From contig JABELC010000001.1 in NCBI GenBank assembly GCA_028455995.1, forward strand, positions 558,001-622,000: 64,000 nucleotides of DNA, given 5' to 3'. Of this stretch, positions 46,836 to 58,895 are shown one piece after another; position 1 is the stretch's first letter, and each line of letters opens with the position of its first letter. The notes beneath the pieces are model-generated. The model did no database searches and had not been told where the DNA came from. It saw only the letters and a list, made by a program, of their open reading frames with translations. The position numbers were made by a program, and so were the translations under genes. The stretch comes from Scleromitrula shiraiana. Lineage: Eukaryota > Ascomycota > Leotiomycetes > Helotiales > Sclerotiniaceae.

Positions 46836-49800
46836 ATGGCTGATCATAGGGTGACTGACCTAGTATATGGTCATTTTGGTCAACTTTCTTATGATATTAA
46901 TGACGAACAATGGTCTTTTTCGAAGGATCCAAATAGAAGTATGCCTATATCAAGTTACGAAAATGGACTCTACTGATCGCTTTGACAGCTCGAAATTTTG
47001 AACAAGTTCTTCCATTCAAACAATGCATTTCACCATCGATTCGAGATATTCCAATAAATGGATCTAAAGCAGCTCATCTGCAACGACAATGGCTCGCAAA
47101 AAAACAACCAGAATTATTTCCTGCACTAACTATTGCAACAAATTTGGCCAAGACATCATCGAATGCGACACATACTCGCCCAAACCCCGGCGCATTGCTA
47201 GCTGTTGGAAATACTGCCGGGCGTAGGTCGTCGACTATCCTGGCCATACCTTGTGGTGAAGCGGGACATGTTCTGAAGTTTATCAAACCTGGGGTAGAGA
47301 GATACAGTTGGGGATCTAGTAACATTTGTTTATCTTTGATGGATGCTGAACTCTCAGAGCAAGGGCACTGGGCTGGCACTGGCGGAACTATTCTTCAAAT
47401 CGCTTCTGCCGAAGATGGAAATGAGCTTGGCACTTGGTTTGCTGCCAGGCAAGCTACTACAACCACAATCTTTCATCCTGTGTATCGATATGATCCAAAG
47501 CCTTTCAACGTCCCAGCTTCACTTTCTACAAAATATCCACCATCATGTCTCGACCCGAATCCCGTAGCAACACTGACATCCAAACACACTGGATCGGAGG
47601 ATCATGCAGATGTTACTTTCAATCCATGGTATTCTCGTCAATTTGCAGTCATTGATCGATCTGGTAGATGGAGTAGTTGGTATATTGATGGCTACCAAAA
47701 AAAACGAGCAGGCATGAAAATCGTTTCTGCAAAGGTAGGTTATATCTACGATGGTCTAGCTACAGAGCCCGACACTTCAGTCTCCGAACTACCCGAAGAT
47801 GCTGGGGAATGGCATAGAGTTTTGTGGGCTGGAAGTCTGAGCACTATCGTAGTTCTGAACAGGCGTCATCTTGCAATTTTTGATACCAAATTGAAGCCAA
47901 CACGTCTTCCATCTTTAACGTTCGCTGATGCTATAGCAAATGATTGGGTCGTAGACGTGAAGCGTAGCACTATGAATCTTGGACATATTTTCATCCTTAC
48001 TACAACTCGAATATTTTGGATCCATATCATTCCAGCGGGAGAGGATGGGCCAAGAGGAAACTCTGGCGTGAATATACTCCTTTCGCAACGACATTTTCGA
48101 GACGCATGCGACGAAACAATGAGATTAATTTTATCCAAAGATGAAGAGGGTACGGATCGTTTATCTCTGACCTTTGATCAATAGCTGACTATTCATAGAA
48201 TTAACAGTGTTTATCTCGTCAAGCAAAAACTCCTTGATTACATCGTATACCTTTTTTATGGATGGAAAAGTAGCAAAGTGCTTTCAAGGATCACTCAGAA
48301 TTTCGGAGAGGATGACATTACAGGTTGAAACTTGTTCTATACTTCCTGCTGCCTATGTTACACCATCAGACTCGTCTCATGGGACGGGGCTCGACTACAT
48401 GAAAGCAGGTCTCAAATTTCACCAGATATGGATGCTGACAGTGAATCTCGAGCTTGTCTCAACGCTATGGGCTTCTGAAAAGAGTCACTCTCGATCGGAG
48501 CAAAATGTGAGTTCATTAGGAGCAATCTATCATCTATTAGCTCAGCCTCCGACTACAAAATCCGTGTCCAAATCAATACGTAAACGCGCTGGCCGCTTCA
48601 GAGGTGATTTCGTTGTTCCCGATCTAATGAATGACGATTTCTTATTTGAACAGACCATTCCAATCTTTCATCAGTCTTTGATACACACCAACAAGAGTCC
48701 AGACGATTTACATCTCAGGATTAATATGCGGCCTGTCTTCGATTACGTGTTTGGAGAGAGAGACTCGTACAAGCTCAATGACTGTGATATGAGATCTGCC
48801 TTACAAAACGTCTCAATCGAAGTGCAGAACGGTAAGCAAGTTGATAGCTTGCCTATGAGAACGTGTCTTGAGCTATCAAACATGATATCCACTATAGGTG
48901 ATATTGATGAAGCCGCCGGGATACTGGATGGATTTATGGATTATATCAAAGAAGAAAACGACGAGGAATCTTCGCTGAAGTTACATTTGTCAAAATTGAC
49001 ATCCTGTCCTGGAGTTTCATTCTTCGATAATGAATTATTCCAAGGTTTGTGTCCCGATCTTTTAAAGATGTACGATGTCTTGATTAGTGTTTGGGTGACA
49101 CATTTGCCCCGCAAAACTCCCGGCCTTGTGCGCTTAGCGAAATCGAGAGAGATTAGGAATATTGCTATGGAACTATGGATGAGCTCGGTTGGTATATCAC
49201 TTCGGAACACATCATATGAGCCGAGTTCTCCTCAAGTTGTCGAGCAAGTGACTACTTCGCGCACGGCCAAGGATATGGATGAGATATCAGGAGCAAGCTC
49301 GCCTCCATTTTTCAGCTCCCAGCTTGTTTCACACACAGTAGAAAATCCACAATTGAGTCTACCCTCACCAACGCCTTCAGTTTACTCCTACGTTTCGGGC
49401 ACCACTGCGAAGATTGAAGATCCTGCTATGTCTCGTCTTCGACAATATGCGGTCAATCTTGCGTCCACTACTGAATTAGGCCCAGCAAAAAGTTCAATAC
49501 TCTCCCAGTGGCCATCTGCACCAGGCACGGATCCAGCCACATATTCGTGGGAAGAAATACAAAGAGCTGCGGCAGCGGAGGCTAGTGGTGATGATAGGAA
49601 TCTTTCTCGAAGGGAACAATCTAAACGTCGTAGGAGATCTGAGAAATTCCTTATGAGGGAACGTGCGAACTCTGCTGCTTCTTCGTCTCAGCAACCACAG
49701 TTCTTTGGTAGTCAACCAGTCTCACACAACATCTACAGCTCACAGCCTTTTGACGAGCTCCCAATGACTCAACCAGATAGAGGGGCTTTCGGTGGTAGGC

Positions 49801-49865
49801 CTAATACGATTACCGCAACTCCTGGGAAGAAAAAACCTAAGAAGCGGAGAGCTGCAGGATTTTAG
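46836..49865 (+). CDS. RRN6: RNA polymerase I-specific initiation factor RRN6-like
   Basis: RRN6 is part of the core factor that recruits Pol I to the rDNA promoter. Exons are 46836..46938, 46989..48149 and 48208..49865, giving 973 aa. The N-terminus is MADHRVTDLVYGHFGQLSYD. A beta-propeller-like region follows (GRRSSTILAIPCGEAGHVLK, then FNPWYSRQFAVIDRSGRWSS, RVLWAGSLSTIVVLNRRHL, HIFILTTTRIFWIHI). A helical region comes next, ending at the MELWMSSVG helix, then a Ser/Pro-rich disordered tail and a strongly basic end (GKKKPKKRRAAGF) as in fungal RRN6. Assignment rests on overall architecture and several fungal RRN6-like strands. Confidence 0.85.
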
Positions 49866-50254
49866 GGTTGGAAATATATGTGGTAACTGAATTTGTAGCA
49901 GTAAAATTCGTTGGGTTTCATTGCTACCATCTGTACGGATGTTGATTGATATAAATATGTAGATTGTCATAATTAGAAATAACTTCCTTTAAAACATATG
50001 TACCCCCAACCAATCTACCTGTAACAAACCTACTATCGAGAAAATTCATCTATCCTTAAGTATACAAAATATTATTTCATATAATTGACTGTGGCGTGAG
50101 AAGGGCAGAAAGATGTAACGATTGGTGAATATTTCTTCCCAATTGCCGCCCTGGCAAGCAGACAGCCAAGTTTAAAACAAACAACCCTGGTACTCGAGCG
50201 GTACTGTTGGAATACTATTTCCAATCCTAAGTTACTTAACAACTACCTAAAAGC
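49866..50254. other. Spacer RRN6-PITH gene
   Basis: About 390 bp holding the RRN6 3' UTR and the PITH-gene promoter. Confidence 0.55.
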
Positions 50255-50993
50255 ATGTCGAGCCACTGTCACGACGAACATCACCATGGCCATGATGGCC
50301 ACTCCCATGAAGGGCACGATCATAGCGACGATATCACCCCTGCACTCCAATACTCACTGTATCAACATATAAATTTCGATGATATAACCACACTCAACGA
50401 ATCTGAATCCCAATCGGGCAAAGCCATCGTTAAGAAGACATGGGACGAACGTATGAGCGAGAGTCCAGAGCTAGAAAGTGATGCTGATGAACAACTTTTG
50501 ATGCACATCCCGTTTGTTTACCCCGCCATTTCTACCCCTCCAAATTTTGTTTACACACAACACAGCTAACCACGACACTCCTTGCTCCCACAGATTTACC
50601 GGCCAGGTCAAACTTCATTCGATTCTCCTTCGCACATCCAATTCATCATCCGCCCCCAAGACTCTCAAGGTATTCATTAATCGCGACGATCTCGATTTCA
50701 GCACCGCGTCGGACTTGCAACCTACCCAAGAGTTCGAGTTGAGTCAAACATCTGAGATACAGGATATTTCAGTCAAGAGAGCCTTGTTTGGTAAGGTGCA
50801 AAGCTTAACATTATTTGTGGAGGATAATTATGGTGAGGATGTGAGTCGACTTAGTTATTTGGGCTTCAAGGGGGATTGGATGCAGCTAGGAAGGGCACCG
50901 GATAACATCTTATACGAGGCTGCGGCAAATCCATCAGATCATGCGATTAAGGGGGCTGGAATCAATAAGATGGGGAGCAATGTTGGGCATTGA
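50255..50993 (+). CDS. PITH-domain protein (PITHD1/TXNL1-C-terminal-like)
   Basis: Exons 50255..50511 and 50594..50993 give 218 aa, close to human PITHD1 (211 aa). The first 25 residues are His/Asp-rich (SHCHDEHHHGHDGHSHEG), a possible metal-binding leader. The PITH domain, a proteasome-interacting jelly-roll fold, spans the rest: LYQHINFDDITTLNE, the QLLMHIPFTGQVKLHSILL strand across the intron, PKTLKVFINRDDLDFS, SLTLFVEDNYGED and RLSYLGFKGDWMQLGR. Its C-terminus ends in the YEAAANPSDH and KGAGINKMG family pattern. Unlike TXNL1, no thioredoxin domain is present. The function in fungi is unknown. Confidence 0.93.
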
Positions 50994-51265
50994 AAAGGTC
51001 ATTAAAGTCTGTGAATACCATTGAATTGGGAATTTGTGCGCTTTCGGTCGATGGAAGAAGGAAGGCTTGAAGATTGACTATAGTAGGGACCAAGCCATAA
51101 TACCGGTTGAGAGGATAGACTGAGGAATTCTTTTTGGCACAGGGACAATGTGTCCAGGATCATCTAGTATTACTATGGTCTGTTAAGAAAAGAAATCTAC
51201 ATCATGAAGATGCCGAAGTCCCTTGATTGTAATGATTCAAATATCCAATGAATTTAGTTGGAGAA

Positions 51266-52129
51266 CTACATGAAATCATCACTCAAATAACCCTCTTCTC
51301 TATTCTGGTTGTTGGCCTCCTCATCATCATCTTGGATAAACATCTCATCATAAGCATGATCCTTCTGCCACTTCTTCTCCTTATACTCCTGAGCCTGTCT
51401 AGCTTCCTCTTTCCTCTGCTCATTGATTAATAACATGATCGCACCATCAAAATAAGCTTCTCTTACCCTTTCCAGCATGGCTGCCTGATCCTTCCTTCTG
51501 ATACTCTTCAACTTCTCTTCCTTCTCCATTTGCAAATCTGGAAACTTCTCGACCTTCGTCTTGTTCAGGCGGTTGACGATAGGATTCTCTCTGATTGGAA
51601 CCAAGATTCTCTTGACCTAAAAGACATTACAAACTCAATATTACATCACTCACGGATGAAAAACATGAGCACTAACTGTCTTCTGATTTTTGAACGATAC
51701 CTGTCCAACGGCCATGCTACCATCTTTCTTCAGATTCGACCATGGTGTATAGATAATCGTAACGTTATCCTTCTTGTTGCCTACCATTCTCATCATCCAA
51801 ACTCTCAACAAATTCATGCAAAGCTGTCTCACCTTCAATAGAATTTGCCTTGGTAAGCTGCGCACAATCCATCAATAGTTCTTCGGGAATTGATTCCCAT
51901 GATTCCCCCTCGTTCAAGCGAAGATAAATGTGAGCACTCGACAACTTGTCCACGTGAAACCAAACATCCTCTTCTAGACCGAACTTGATCAGATCTTCAT
52001 CTGTGGGGGAGAATTTTAGCATGTGAACTAAAGCATCTTGTGCATAGTTCTCTTACTTTCAAATTTATCTTTGCCAGCATAGATATATGCTGCTGGCGAA
52101 ACAGTGTTAGAAGTGTAATAATACACCAT
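51266..52129 (-). CDS. CCDC25-like NFACT-R (DUF814) protein
   Basis: Four exons (52057..52129, 51833..52000, 51677..51780, 51266..51616) give 231 aa, similar in size to human CCDC25 (208 aa). Residues 1-115 are the NFACT-R domain: MVYYYTSNTVSPAAYIYAGK, NEDLIKFGLEEDVWFHVDKL, SSAHIYLRLNEGESW, NVTIIYTPWSNLKKDGSM and VGQVSFKNQKT. A long charged coiled coil follows (RREDQ-like stretches such as KEEKLKSIRRKDQAAM and EQRKEEARQAQEYKEKKW), then an acidic tail. The family is found across eukaryotes, and the RNA-binding inference comes from the related ribosome-quality-control protein NEMF/Rqc2. It is divergent from MRPL9 (183 bp). Confidence 0.93.
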
Positions 52130-52312
52130 TTTGTTTATTAATCAATATTTGCCATAAAGTTGTCAAAGTATCTTCGTTGTTTTTCGTTTTCTGATATTCG
52201 ATGTAATTGTGGCTCAATTCGGCAACCGTATAAAGATTTTCTCCAATCGAGCCTTCCTCATTGCCTCACCTCAAACCATTCACCAATTCTATAAAGAGAA
52301 GACCCAAGCACA

Positions 52313-53242
52313 ATGGCACCCAAATTGCCAACAAGCTGGGCATCTATCCCACCGGCTTTTCTCCTCCCAGACTCTCTCCTCCCCCTCATCATAACCCGCG
52401 GCATAAAATATGGCTGGACTACCGCCCCTCCCAGAAGCCATCCCGAACGCTTCAACCAAACCACCGCCAACCTCCCCGTCCTCAGCGCTTCATCCACCGC
52501 TGCCCTCGCCCGTAAAGATTATACACTCCCTTTACGATCAGGAGCCCTTGGCATAAAAAAGGGCATGACCGCACTCTACGACCCTGAGACCGGAAACCGC
52601 ACACCATGCACCATTGTCCAGCTCGACCGTGTGCAAGTAGTAGCACACAAGACCCGAGAAAAACATGGTTATTACGCAGTACAGATAGGAGCCGGCTGGA
52701 AACATCCCAGCAATGTCACAAGACCGGAATTGGGGCAATTTGAATCCTCGAAAGTAGCACCCAAGAGATATATGGCGGAATTTCGTGTAAAGAACGAAGA
52801 TGGATTGTTAGGCATTGGAAGGAGCATTGGAGCGGAATGGTTTCTAGAGGGACAGTTTGTGGATGCGAGGGCGAATTGTAGGGGTATGGGGTTTGCAGGT
52901 GGTATGAAGAAATGGGGATGGGGTGGTCAGCCAGCAAGTCATGGTAATTCGAAGAATCATCGTACGATGGGTAGTTCAGGTGCTAGTCAGGGAAGTGGTA
53001 GCAGAGTGCATCCAGGGAAAAAGATGCCGGGGCGGATGGGTGGTCACCAAGTTACGACGCAAAATGTTAAGGTTTTGAGGGTAGATCCAGAGAAGGGTAT
53101 TGTGGTGTTGAATGGATGTATTGCGGGCCCTGATGGTTGTGTGGTAAAGCTTCAGGATGCGATTAAGAAGCCTTGGCCAGAAGTACCTATATCTGCTATG
53201 TTGGGGGATGTCAAGGAGCCATCGAAGGTTGCAACTGCATAG
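52313..53242 (+). CDS. MRPL9: Mitochondrial ribosomal protein uL3m
   Basis: A 309-aa intronless large-subunit protein of the mitochondrial ribosome. The N-terminal ~70 residues are basic/hydroxylated, fitting an import presequence. The uL3 body is clear: LGIKKGMTALYDPETG, CTIVQLDRVQVVAHK, YYAVQIGAG, then FVDARANCRGMGFAGGMKKW, the long loop GWGGQPASHGNSKNHRTMG with SGSRVHPGKKMPGRMGG and HQVTTQNVKVLRVD, which reaches the peptidyl-transferase area. The gene sits among other mitochondrial genes (COA1 follows). Confidence 0.95.
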   Translation: MAPKLPTSWASIPPAFLLPDSLLPLIITRGIKYGWTTAPPRSHPERFNQTTANLPVLSASSTAALARKDYTLPLRSGALGIKKGMTALYDPETGNRTPCTIVQLDRVQVVAHKTREKHGYYAVQIGAGWKHPSNVTRPELGQFESSKVAPKRYMAEFRVKNEDGLLGIGRSIGAEWFLEGQFVDARANCRGMGFAGGMKKWGWGGQPASHGNSKNHRTMGSSGASQGSGSRVHPGKKMPGRMGGHQVTTQNVKVLRVDPEKGIVVLNGCIAGPDGCVVKLQDAIKKPWPEVPISAMLGDVKEPSKVATA

Positions 53243-53517
53243 GTTTGGGTTACATTGTAATATTGTATGAATACATGACATATACAGGCGTTTTAGAGCA
53301 GAGATCCTAACACCGTTCACATGTCATTTTCCTTGTAGCTCTACACGTACATACTCCACTGATTTTGTCCCGCTCGCCTACCACTGCTCTGCTATCAATC
53401 TTTCGAGCATGTTTTCTAGAAAAGCTTCATGGCTCATACCTCGAGACTATAGTATCGTTTCTCACTAAGCACTTCCTCAGGTCTAATCACAACTCCTGAT
53501 ATTCTCTCATCACCCCT

Positions 53518-54218
53518 CTACCCCGACAAGTTCGGCGCATAACTTCCCCTCCCCACCTGCTTCCTCTCCTCAGCATCCTCCACCTCGATAGTTTTAAATG
53601 GATCCTCTCCATCCAAAAGGTCGATTTTAACCAGCTCCCCCTCCTTTCCGCCTTCCTTGTTCCCCACCAAACTCCACTCTACGGTCTCAAAAATACCCTG
53701 TCTCGTATGTCTAAAACTTCTAAATTTCATCGTCCCACTCCTCTTCGTGCCCTTCACCTCAAACTGAATATCTATCCTCCCATGCAACTGGTTCATTTCT
53801 CCCCAAATCCACGGAATCTTGTGCGCAAAATATATCTCATCTCCCAAGAACTCTCGCGCTTTGGGCGATGTTCGTAGTGCGTACAGAGTAGAAGCCACAA
53901 CGGACGAAGAGGACTTTTGATAGTTGAAGATTGCGAGGGTGCTCGATATTAGGACTGCGAGGAAAATAGGAATAGTGCGAGCCCAACGCATGCCATTTTG
54001 AGGTAATTCTTAGGAAAACGTTAGCTTCTACCCATCGTGTTCTATTTCCGAGGTGCGAGTAAAGTACCAGGTAATTCCCGATCGCCTCTTCTCTCCATTA
54101 ATGGACCATCGCCAGGTTTTGGAGCTGCAATTAATGTCCGTCTCGGTACTAAATTCCTCCCATTAAGACTTCCAAGCCTGGGTAGAGCCCTTGAGGTCCG
54201 CAGTAATCTTGGTAACAT
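53518..54218 (-). CDS. COA1: Cytochrome c oxidase assembly factor COA1
   Basis: COA1 is an inner-membrane protein that takes part in early Cox1 maturation. Exons 54068..54218 and 53518..54008 give 213 aa. Exon 1 supplies an Arg-rich, acid-poor presequence (MLPRLLRTSRALPRLGSLNG). Exon 2 has the single membrane segment (TIPIFLAVLISSTLAIFNYQ), then KSSSSVVASTLYALRTSP, LGDEIYFAHKIPWIWGEMNQ, LHGRIDIQFEVKGTKRSG and TMKFRSFRH, the Coa1/Tim21-like fold. The intron has a GCTAAC branch site and a CCTAAG acceptor. Its start codon is only 15 bp from that of the plus-strand neighbour. Confidence 0.9.
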
Positions 54219-54233
54219 TTTCGAGTATATTTT

Positions 54234-55116
54234 GTGGTGACAATCCGAAGCTTGACCTGCATTATGGAGGGGAATTTCTATTCAGTCATTCCACTTTTTA
54301 GTTTGCGCCGAAGCTGTGGCGTAACAAGGCTACGAAGCCTCGTCATTTCCAAGGCTCGAGCTCAAGCTCTCCAAAACATCACCACGAATTTACAAGCAAT
54401 CCATGGTAACGTAGAATCCAGGAAAAGAATGGAACAAACAACATCTCGTCTTCGGAAGACATTCCGGTATCCCACAGATAATGATTCCGATGATTCGCTT
54501 CCCGAAGCTCTCGACGAAGAAGGTATCTAGTTACTCCCCCGCCATAACCCCTCCATCATCTCTAACAGCCATTTCTCCTCCAGAACAAGAAACTTTAATC
54601 CAAACTCTCCACGCCCAAAATGCCAAAACGAACACCCAATATACCCGTCTCCTTCTCTCCTTGCCTATTTTGTGCACAATCCCCTATATACGCACCCTTT
54701 TCATCCCACAAACTTCACTCCTTAGCATTTTAAGCATCACCTCTCTTCTCTCAACCTCATATTTATTATATTATTTACCGGCGGGAACCACGGGTCTGCA
54801 CATACTGGATGCTCTTAATGCGCCAAAACCCAAAGGGCACAATCACTCGATATTAGGAAGCGGGAGTGACGATGGCCCTTTGATTACATATCTACCATAT
54901 TTGAATTCTGTATTGAGTGGGATATTAGGGGTTTTGGGAATGATGGTTAAGTCGAAGAGTGAGAGTAGAGGTGGTATTGAGGATATATTTTGGTGGGGCT
55001 TTGAATGGGTGCCGGCGGGAATATACGGGGTAGTTTTGCTGGCGAAGCTGGTTATGGGTAGTGTGGATCCGGAGGAGGAGCTGAAGAGCTTGAGATATGG
55101 ATTTAAGGGTGCTTGA
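54234..55116 (+). CDS. Membrane protein of unknown function
   Basis: Exons 54234..54522 and 54584..55116 give 273 aa from the first Met; the start is uncertain (Met at 54264 or 54429 are alternatives) because 54234 lies 15 bp from the COA1 start. The N-terminal half is helical and basic (TTNLQAIHGNVESRKRMEQT, then SRLRKTFRY) with an acidic end. Exon 2 starts EQETLIQTLHAQNAK and has two hydrophobic clusters (LLLSLPILCTIPYIRTLFIP and LLSILSITSLLSTSYLLYYL), then a Gly/Ser loop and further hydrophobic stretches (YLPYLNSVLSGILGVLGMMV; AGIYGVVLLAKLVMG). I recognise no family. It probably lies in an internal membrane. Confidence 0.7.
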
Positions 55117-55464
55117 AGATATGGAAGGAAGTATAGTAATTTTTGTGAACGTAACTGTTAGAGAATAGCTTACATCATTTATTGATACACCACATTAGAT
55201 GAGATGGAATTGCACGAGGTATGATGTGATGCGGTGCGATCAAGACGTTTCAATGCTAAGATGGTATAGAATATGGAACATTTGATCCATGCATGATTGG
55301 TATATCTGGCGATAGCACCAGGTGTCAGGAAGAGGAGGAATTATGGTACCCCAATTTAACGTGAAAACCAGATCAATGTAGACCAGTCTCCAGACCGATC
55401 TGTAACACCCAATTTCTCTCAAATACTTTTGCCATTATTATTCTATCCTTTTAGATCAATTATA
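55117..55464. other. Spacer downstream of PHO81
   Basis: Convergent 3' ends; 348 bp, no gene. Confidence 0.55.
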
Positions 55465-58400
55465 CTACATATCAATACTTTCATTGAATCGTAATACCCC
55501 ATTCGGTTTCAAGATACCATCAACGCCTTCTGGCAATCGAGGGAATGGATCATCGAAGGATCCCATCTGATCTATCTGTTCCGTCGACTTGTCAATGACC
55601 AAAACTAGTCCTTGAGCTTTGATTGCCTCGATCAGAGCCGGTACCATATCCTATTATTCATTAGTCAATAGTCCCACGAAGAGAAGATGAACTGTTAATA
55701 AGTACTTACCAAAAGTGTCGAAGAACATATCAAGCCCATGAAGTTATTGTTCTGCGCGATTCTGACTGATTCTTTGATTGATGTTGTTCTCCTTCCACTA
55801 CTCTGGACACCCCGTGATTGACCTATTTCACCTTCGAGGCCAAGATCATTGCACAAAAACACGGGATAGTTAGGCTGTTTCCAATTCAAAGTTGTACAAA
55901 CGGTGTGGTTGTATGAACTGAAAACAATAGATCTCATGGAGTCGGGAGATTGTTCTCGGAGTGCCCTCGCGTGATCGAATACTACTCCAAGAATGGCATC
56001 ACCAAAAGCGTTGATATTAACAGTGGGGCCGAGTTGTAGCCGTTTCTCTTCGTCTAGAGTAGGGTACAATACTTGAAGATTGACGTGCATTCCTTTAGGC
56101 AATAAGGAGAGAGCATCTTCCAAAGATATAGCTGAAGTCCCAAGCAGGTCGTGAATTTCCGAAATACTCTCTAATGATAGTCCCGGCACAAATGAAAGGT
56201 CTTTAGTTTGGCTTGATCCCAAACTTCTAAACTGTGCATATGTGAGGCGATTAACCGGAAACTCGACATCCCCATATGTGATTGTCCATCGTGGCCAGAG
56301 GACAGGCACGCCGTCACAAGTATGTTGAACAAAGAGCTGAATGTAGTCCCCAGATAAACTAGAGCCGGTAATAAAAGCACTTGGCCTTGAATCGAACTGG
56401 CTAGTAGCTTTCCAATACGTCTCGAAATCCGTGATCTCCAATGGCTTTCCTTGGAACGGTTTGATGACCTGAAAATTAAACGTGATTTGTCCAATGGCCC
56501 TCAACCGAGGATCAAAAAGGGGTAAGCAGCAACGCCCGGAGCTACTTTTAAGTGCTCGAAATGTGCTAGGTAGTGCGACAGTTTTTGCAATAACCTTAGC
56601 ACCATATGTTGGGAAAACGTCAAAATCGATAGCGAAAGAATCTAAATTGTCAATTTGGAACGACACAAGTCGAGTATCTTCTTGGAATGGGAGCAAAATA
56701 TTTTTTGGTATTAAATCCGACAATTTAGAAGAAATAGTGAGTCGTGCGGCTGGATACTTGCTATCGTGGAAGAATATCATAGGTTGTTCTCCATTTTCTT
56801 CGGCGAAGCTGATTTGTATGAATGTTTTCGTATCGAGGAAGTTGTGACCATATCGTCGCAATGGAATGATTGGGGGCGGCAATTCTAATTCCGGGATACC
56901 ATCGGCATCGATGCTCATTGGCATAGGCGCATTGCTTGCCATCATGTGACCAAGCTGTGGTGCTGGAAGGGCCTTTCGATCTCGAGATGGTTGTGGGACT
57001 GTTGACAAAAGCCTCATACACTCAAGATATCCTTCCCAGGCAGCATAATACATAGCAGATAGGTCTTTTTCATCAAGGATGTTGGTTTCAGCTCCGACAT
57101 CCAATAGAGTTTGCATGCATGGGACATTACCCTCGCTAGCTGCGTGAAACAATGGTGTCCATGAATAAAGTTTATCGATCTGGTTGAGGTCTGCCCCATA
57201 GCTTTTCAATAGTAGGAGGAGTTCTGGTGTCTGACCTGATCTTGCAACGAGATGTTGCGGATATAGTCCTTCGGCATCAGGGAGTATTTTCGCGCCGTGC
57301 TTCAATAGGAGTTCAACAATGGCCACGGAACCATGTTCACAGGCCAAGTTTAGGGGAACATGATCTGCATCGGAGATGGGATCAATTCTGGCAGAGCGAG
57401 CAAGTAACCTTTCCGCACAATCTATATGGCCATGTATGATTGCATGAATTAGGGGGGTAAAGTTGTCATGGTCTATCAAATCAATTGTGGATTGATCGGC
57501 TAGAGCAAGACAAGTTAGTTTTCCTGGTTAACCATAACAAGAGAATCTATAGAGACATACCGTTTACCAGTGCTTCCATCATGTCCAGCCGACCATGCAT
57601 GCATGCATAATGTAATGGGACACGTCCATACACATCAGTTCGGCTGGCAACCACCCCATTAGAGAGGCCAACAGACAAGACGAAATTATTGCTATAAATA
57701 GTTGCTTGGTGAAGACAATTTCGCTCGTTGATATCATCTTCTGATTGTACATCAATCAGACCAGTATCCAGCAACAATTGTAAAGATTGCTGAGGGCCCT
57801 CATTAACGGCAGCAAGAAAAGTCCTTGTGATTCTTTCCATCAATGCTATATCTCTAGTACCATTAGAATCGGCCGTGGTCTTCAACCGTAATAAGAGATC
57901 TTTTAGAGAGTCAATATTGCCTGAGATGACAGCTTCTAACAGCAAAGTATCTGCATCACCTTCATCCGTGCCTAACAGATGCTGTGTGCTTACGATATGT
58001 TCTTGGCTCCTTTCAAAGCTAACACTATCACCTTCAGACCAAGCTCCCAGTTCCTGCAAACTTGTGGTGGCCTGGTCAGACAACTCGCTGATAACAGTTG
58101 CATTGAAAAATGGCTGAACTTCAACCGCCCTTGAGAGGTAGAGCTCCTTGGTTTTCGATTTTGATGTCTTATCCCACTTCTTCAGGATCTTAGAAAACGC
58201 AGTACCGTTAATCTCAACAAATTGCTGAAGCTTGTTCAGATCGTTACCAAATTGCTGAAAGCCCTCTTCTAATGTTGTGAATTTTGCGGATCGCCGGGAA
58301 GTATGTTGACTGCGTGACTGAAGAACCTTTTTCTTGTCTAGCAAGGTTTTGAGCCGGATTTTAAGCTGTCTCGTCTAAGTATATAATACAATAAGTGATT

Positions 58401-58895
58401 GACGGTGGCTTAACATACCTCAGCCTCCTTCTGAAGATAAAAGGCATTAACTTTCTCGAGTTCACGTTCCTAATGACCATTCAGTGTGTTGCCCTTGAAA
58501 AGGAGAAGAAAACAAACCAATTGGAAGAAGAAAGTAGCCTTGTTTGCTTGCAACGCTGCTTGAGAGTCAAGGACTGGTATGGAACGGTGGGCATCATTTT
58601 GGGAAAGGATGGTTGGCGTGGCTGAGAGCTTCTTGATAAGCTATTGCAAAGTTAGCGATATACCGAGGGCTTTCGTTACAGCTTCATGGATATTGGAAGC
58701 TCTCTGTTCAGGTTGAAATGCAATTTGCTTGTTGGTACGAACCTTCTTCAGAGCTTTGTAATTGACGAAGCTCGCTGCATACTCGGGCACTTCGAGCTGC
58801 CTCTTCTGAATTTGCTTGCCAAACTTCCTAGATAGAGGTTTAGTGACTTTGTTTGCGGAGGAAAAAGAGGCGTGAAATTGTAGTGAAACATACAT
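55465..58895 (-). CDS. PHO81: PHO81/NUC-2: SPX-ankyrin-GDPD phosphate regulator
   Basis: PHO81 (Neurospora NUC-2) inhibits the PHO85-PHO80 kinase when phosphate is low. Seven coding exons (58894..58895, 58743..58827, 58518..58640, 58419..58469, 57561..58365, 55710..57499, 55465..55650) give 1013 aa. The start codon is split: AT in the first exon, G in the second. This restores the conserved SPX start KFGKQIQKRQLEVPEYAA with KALKKLIKKL and the Lys cluster. The SPX ends near FVEINGTAFSKILKKWDK. Ankyrin repeats follow (for example DVYGRVPLHYACMHGRLDMM, DHDNFTPLIHAIIHGHIDCA, SWTPLFHAASEGNVPCMQTL, SAMYYAAWEGYLECMRLL). The C-terminal part is a GDPD-like domain, apparently without the full catalytic set, as is usual in PHO81. 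The frame is complete. Confidence 0.95.
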
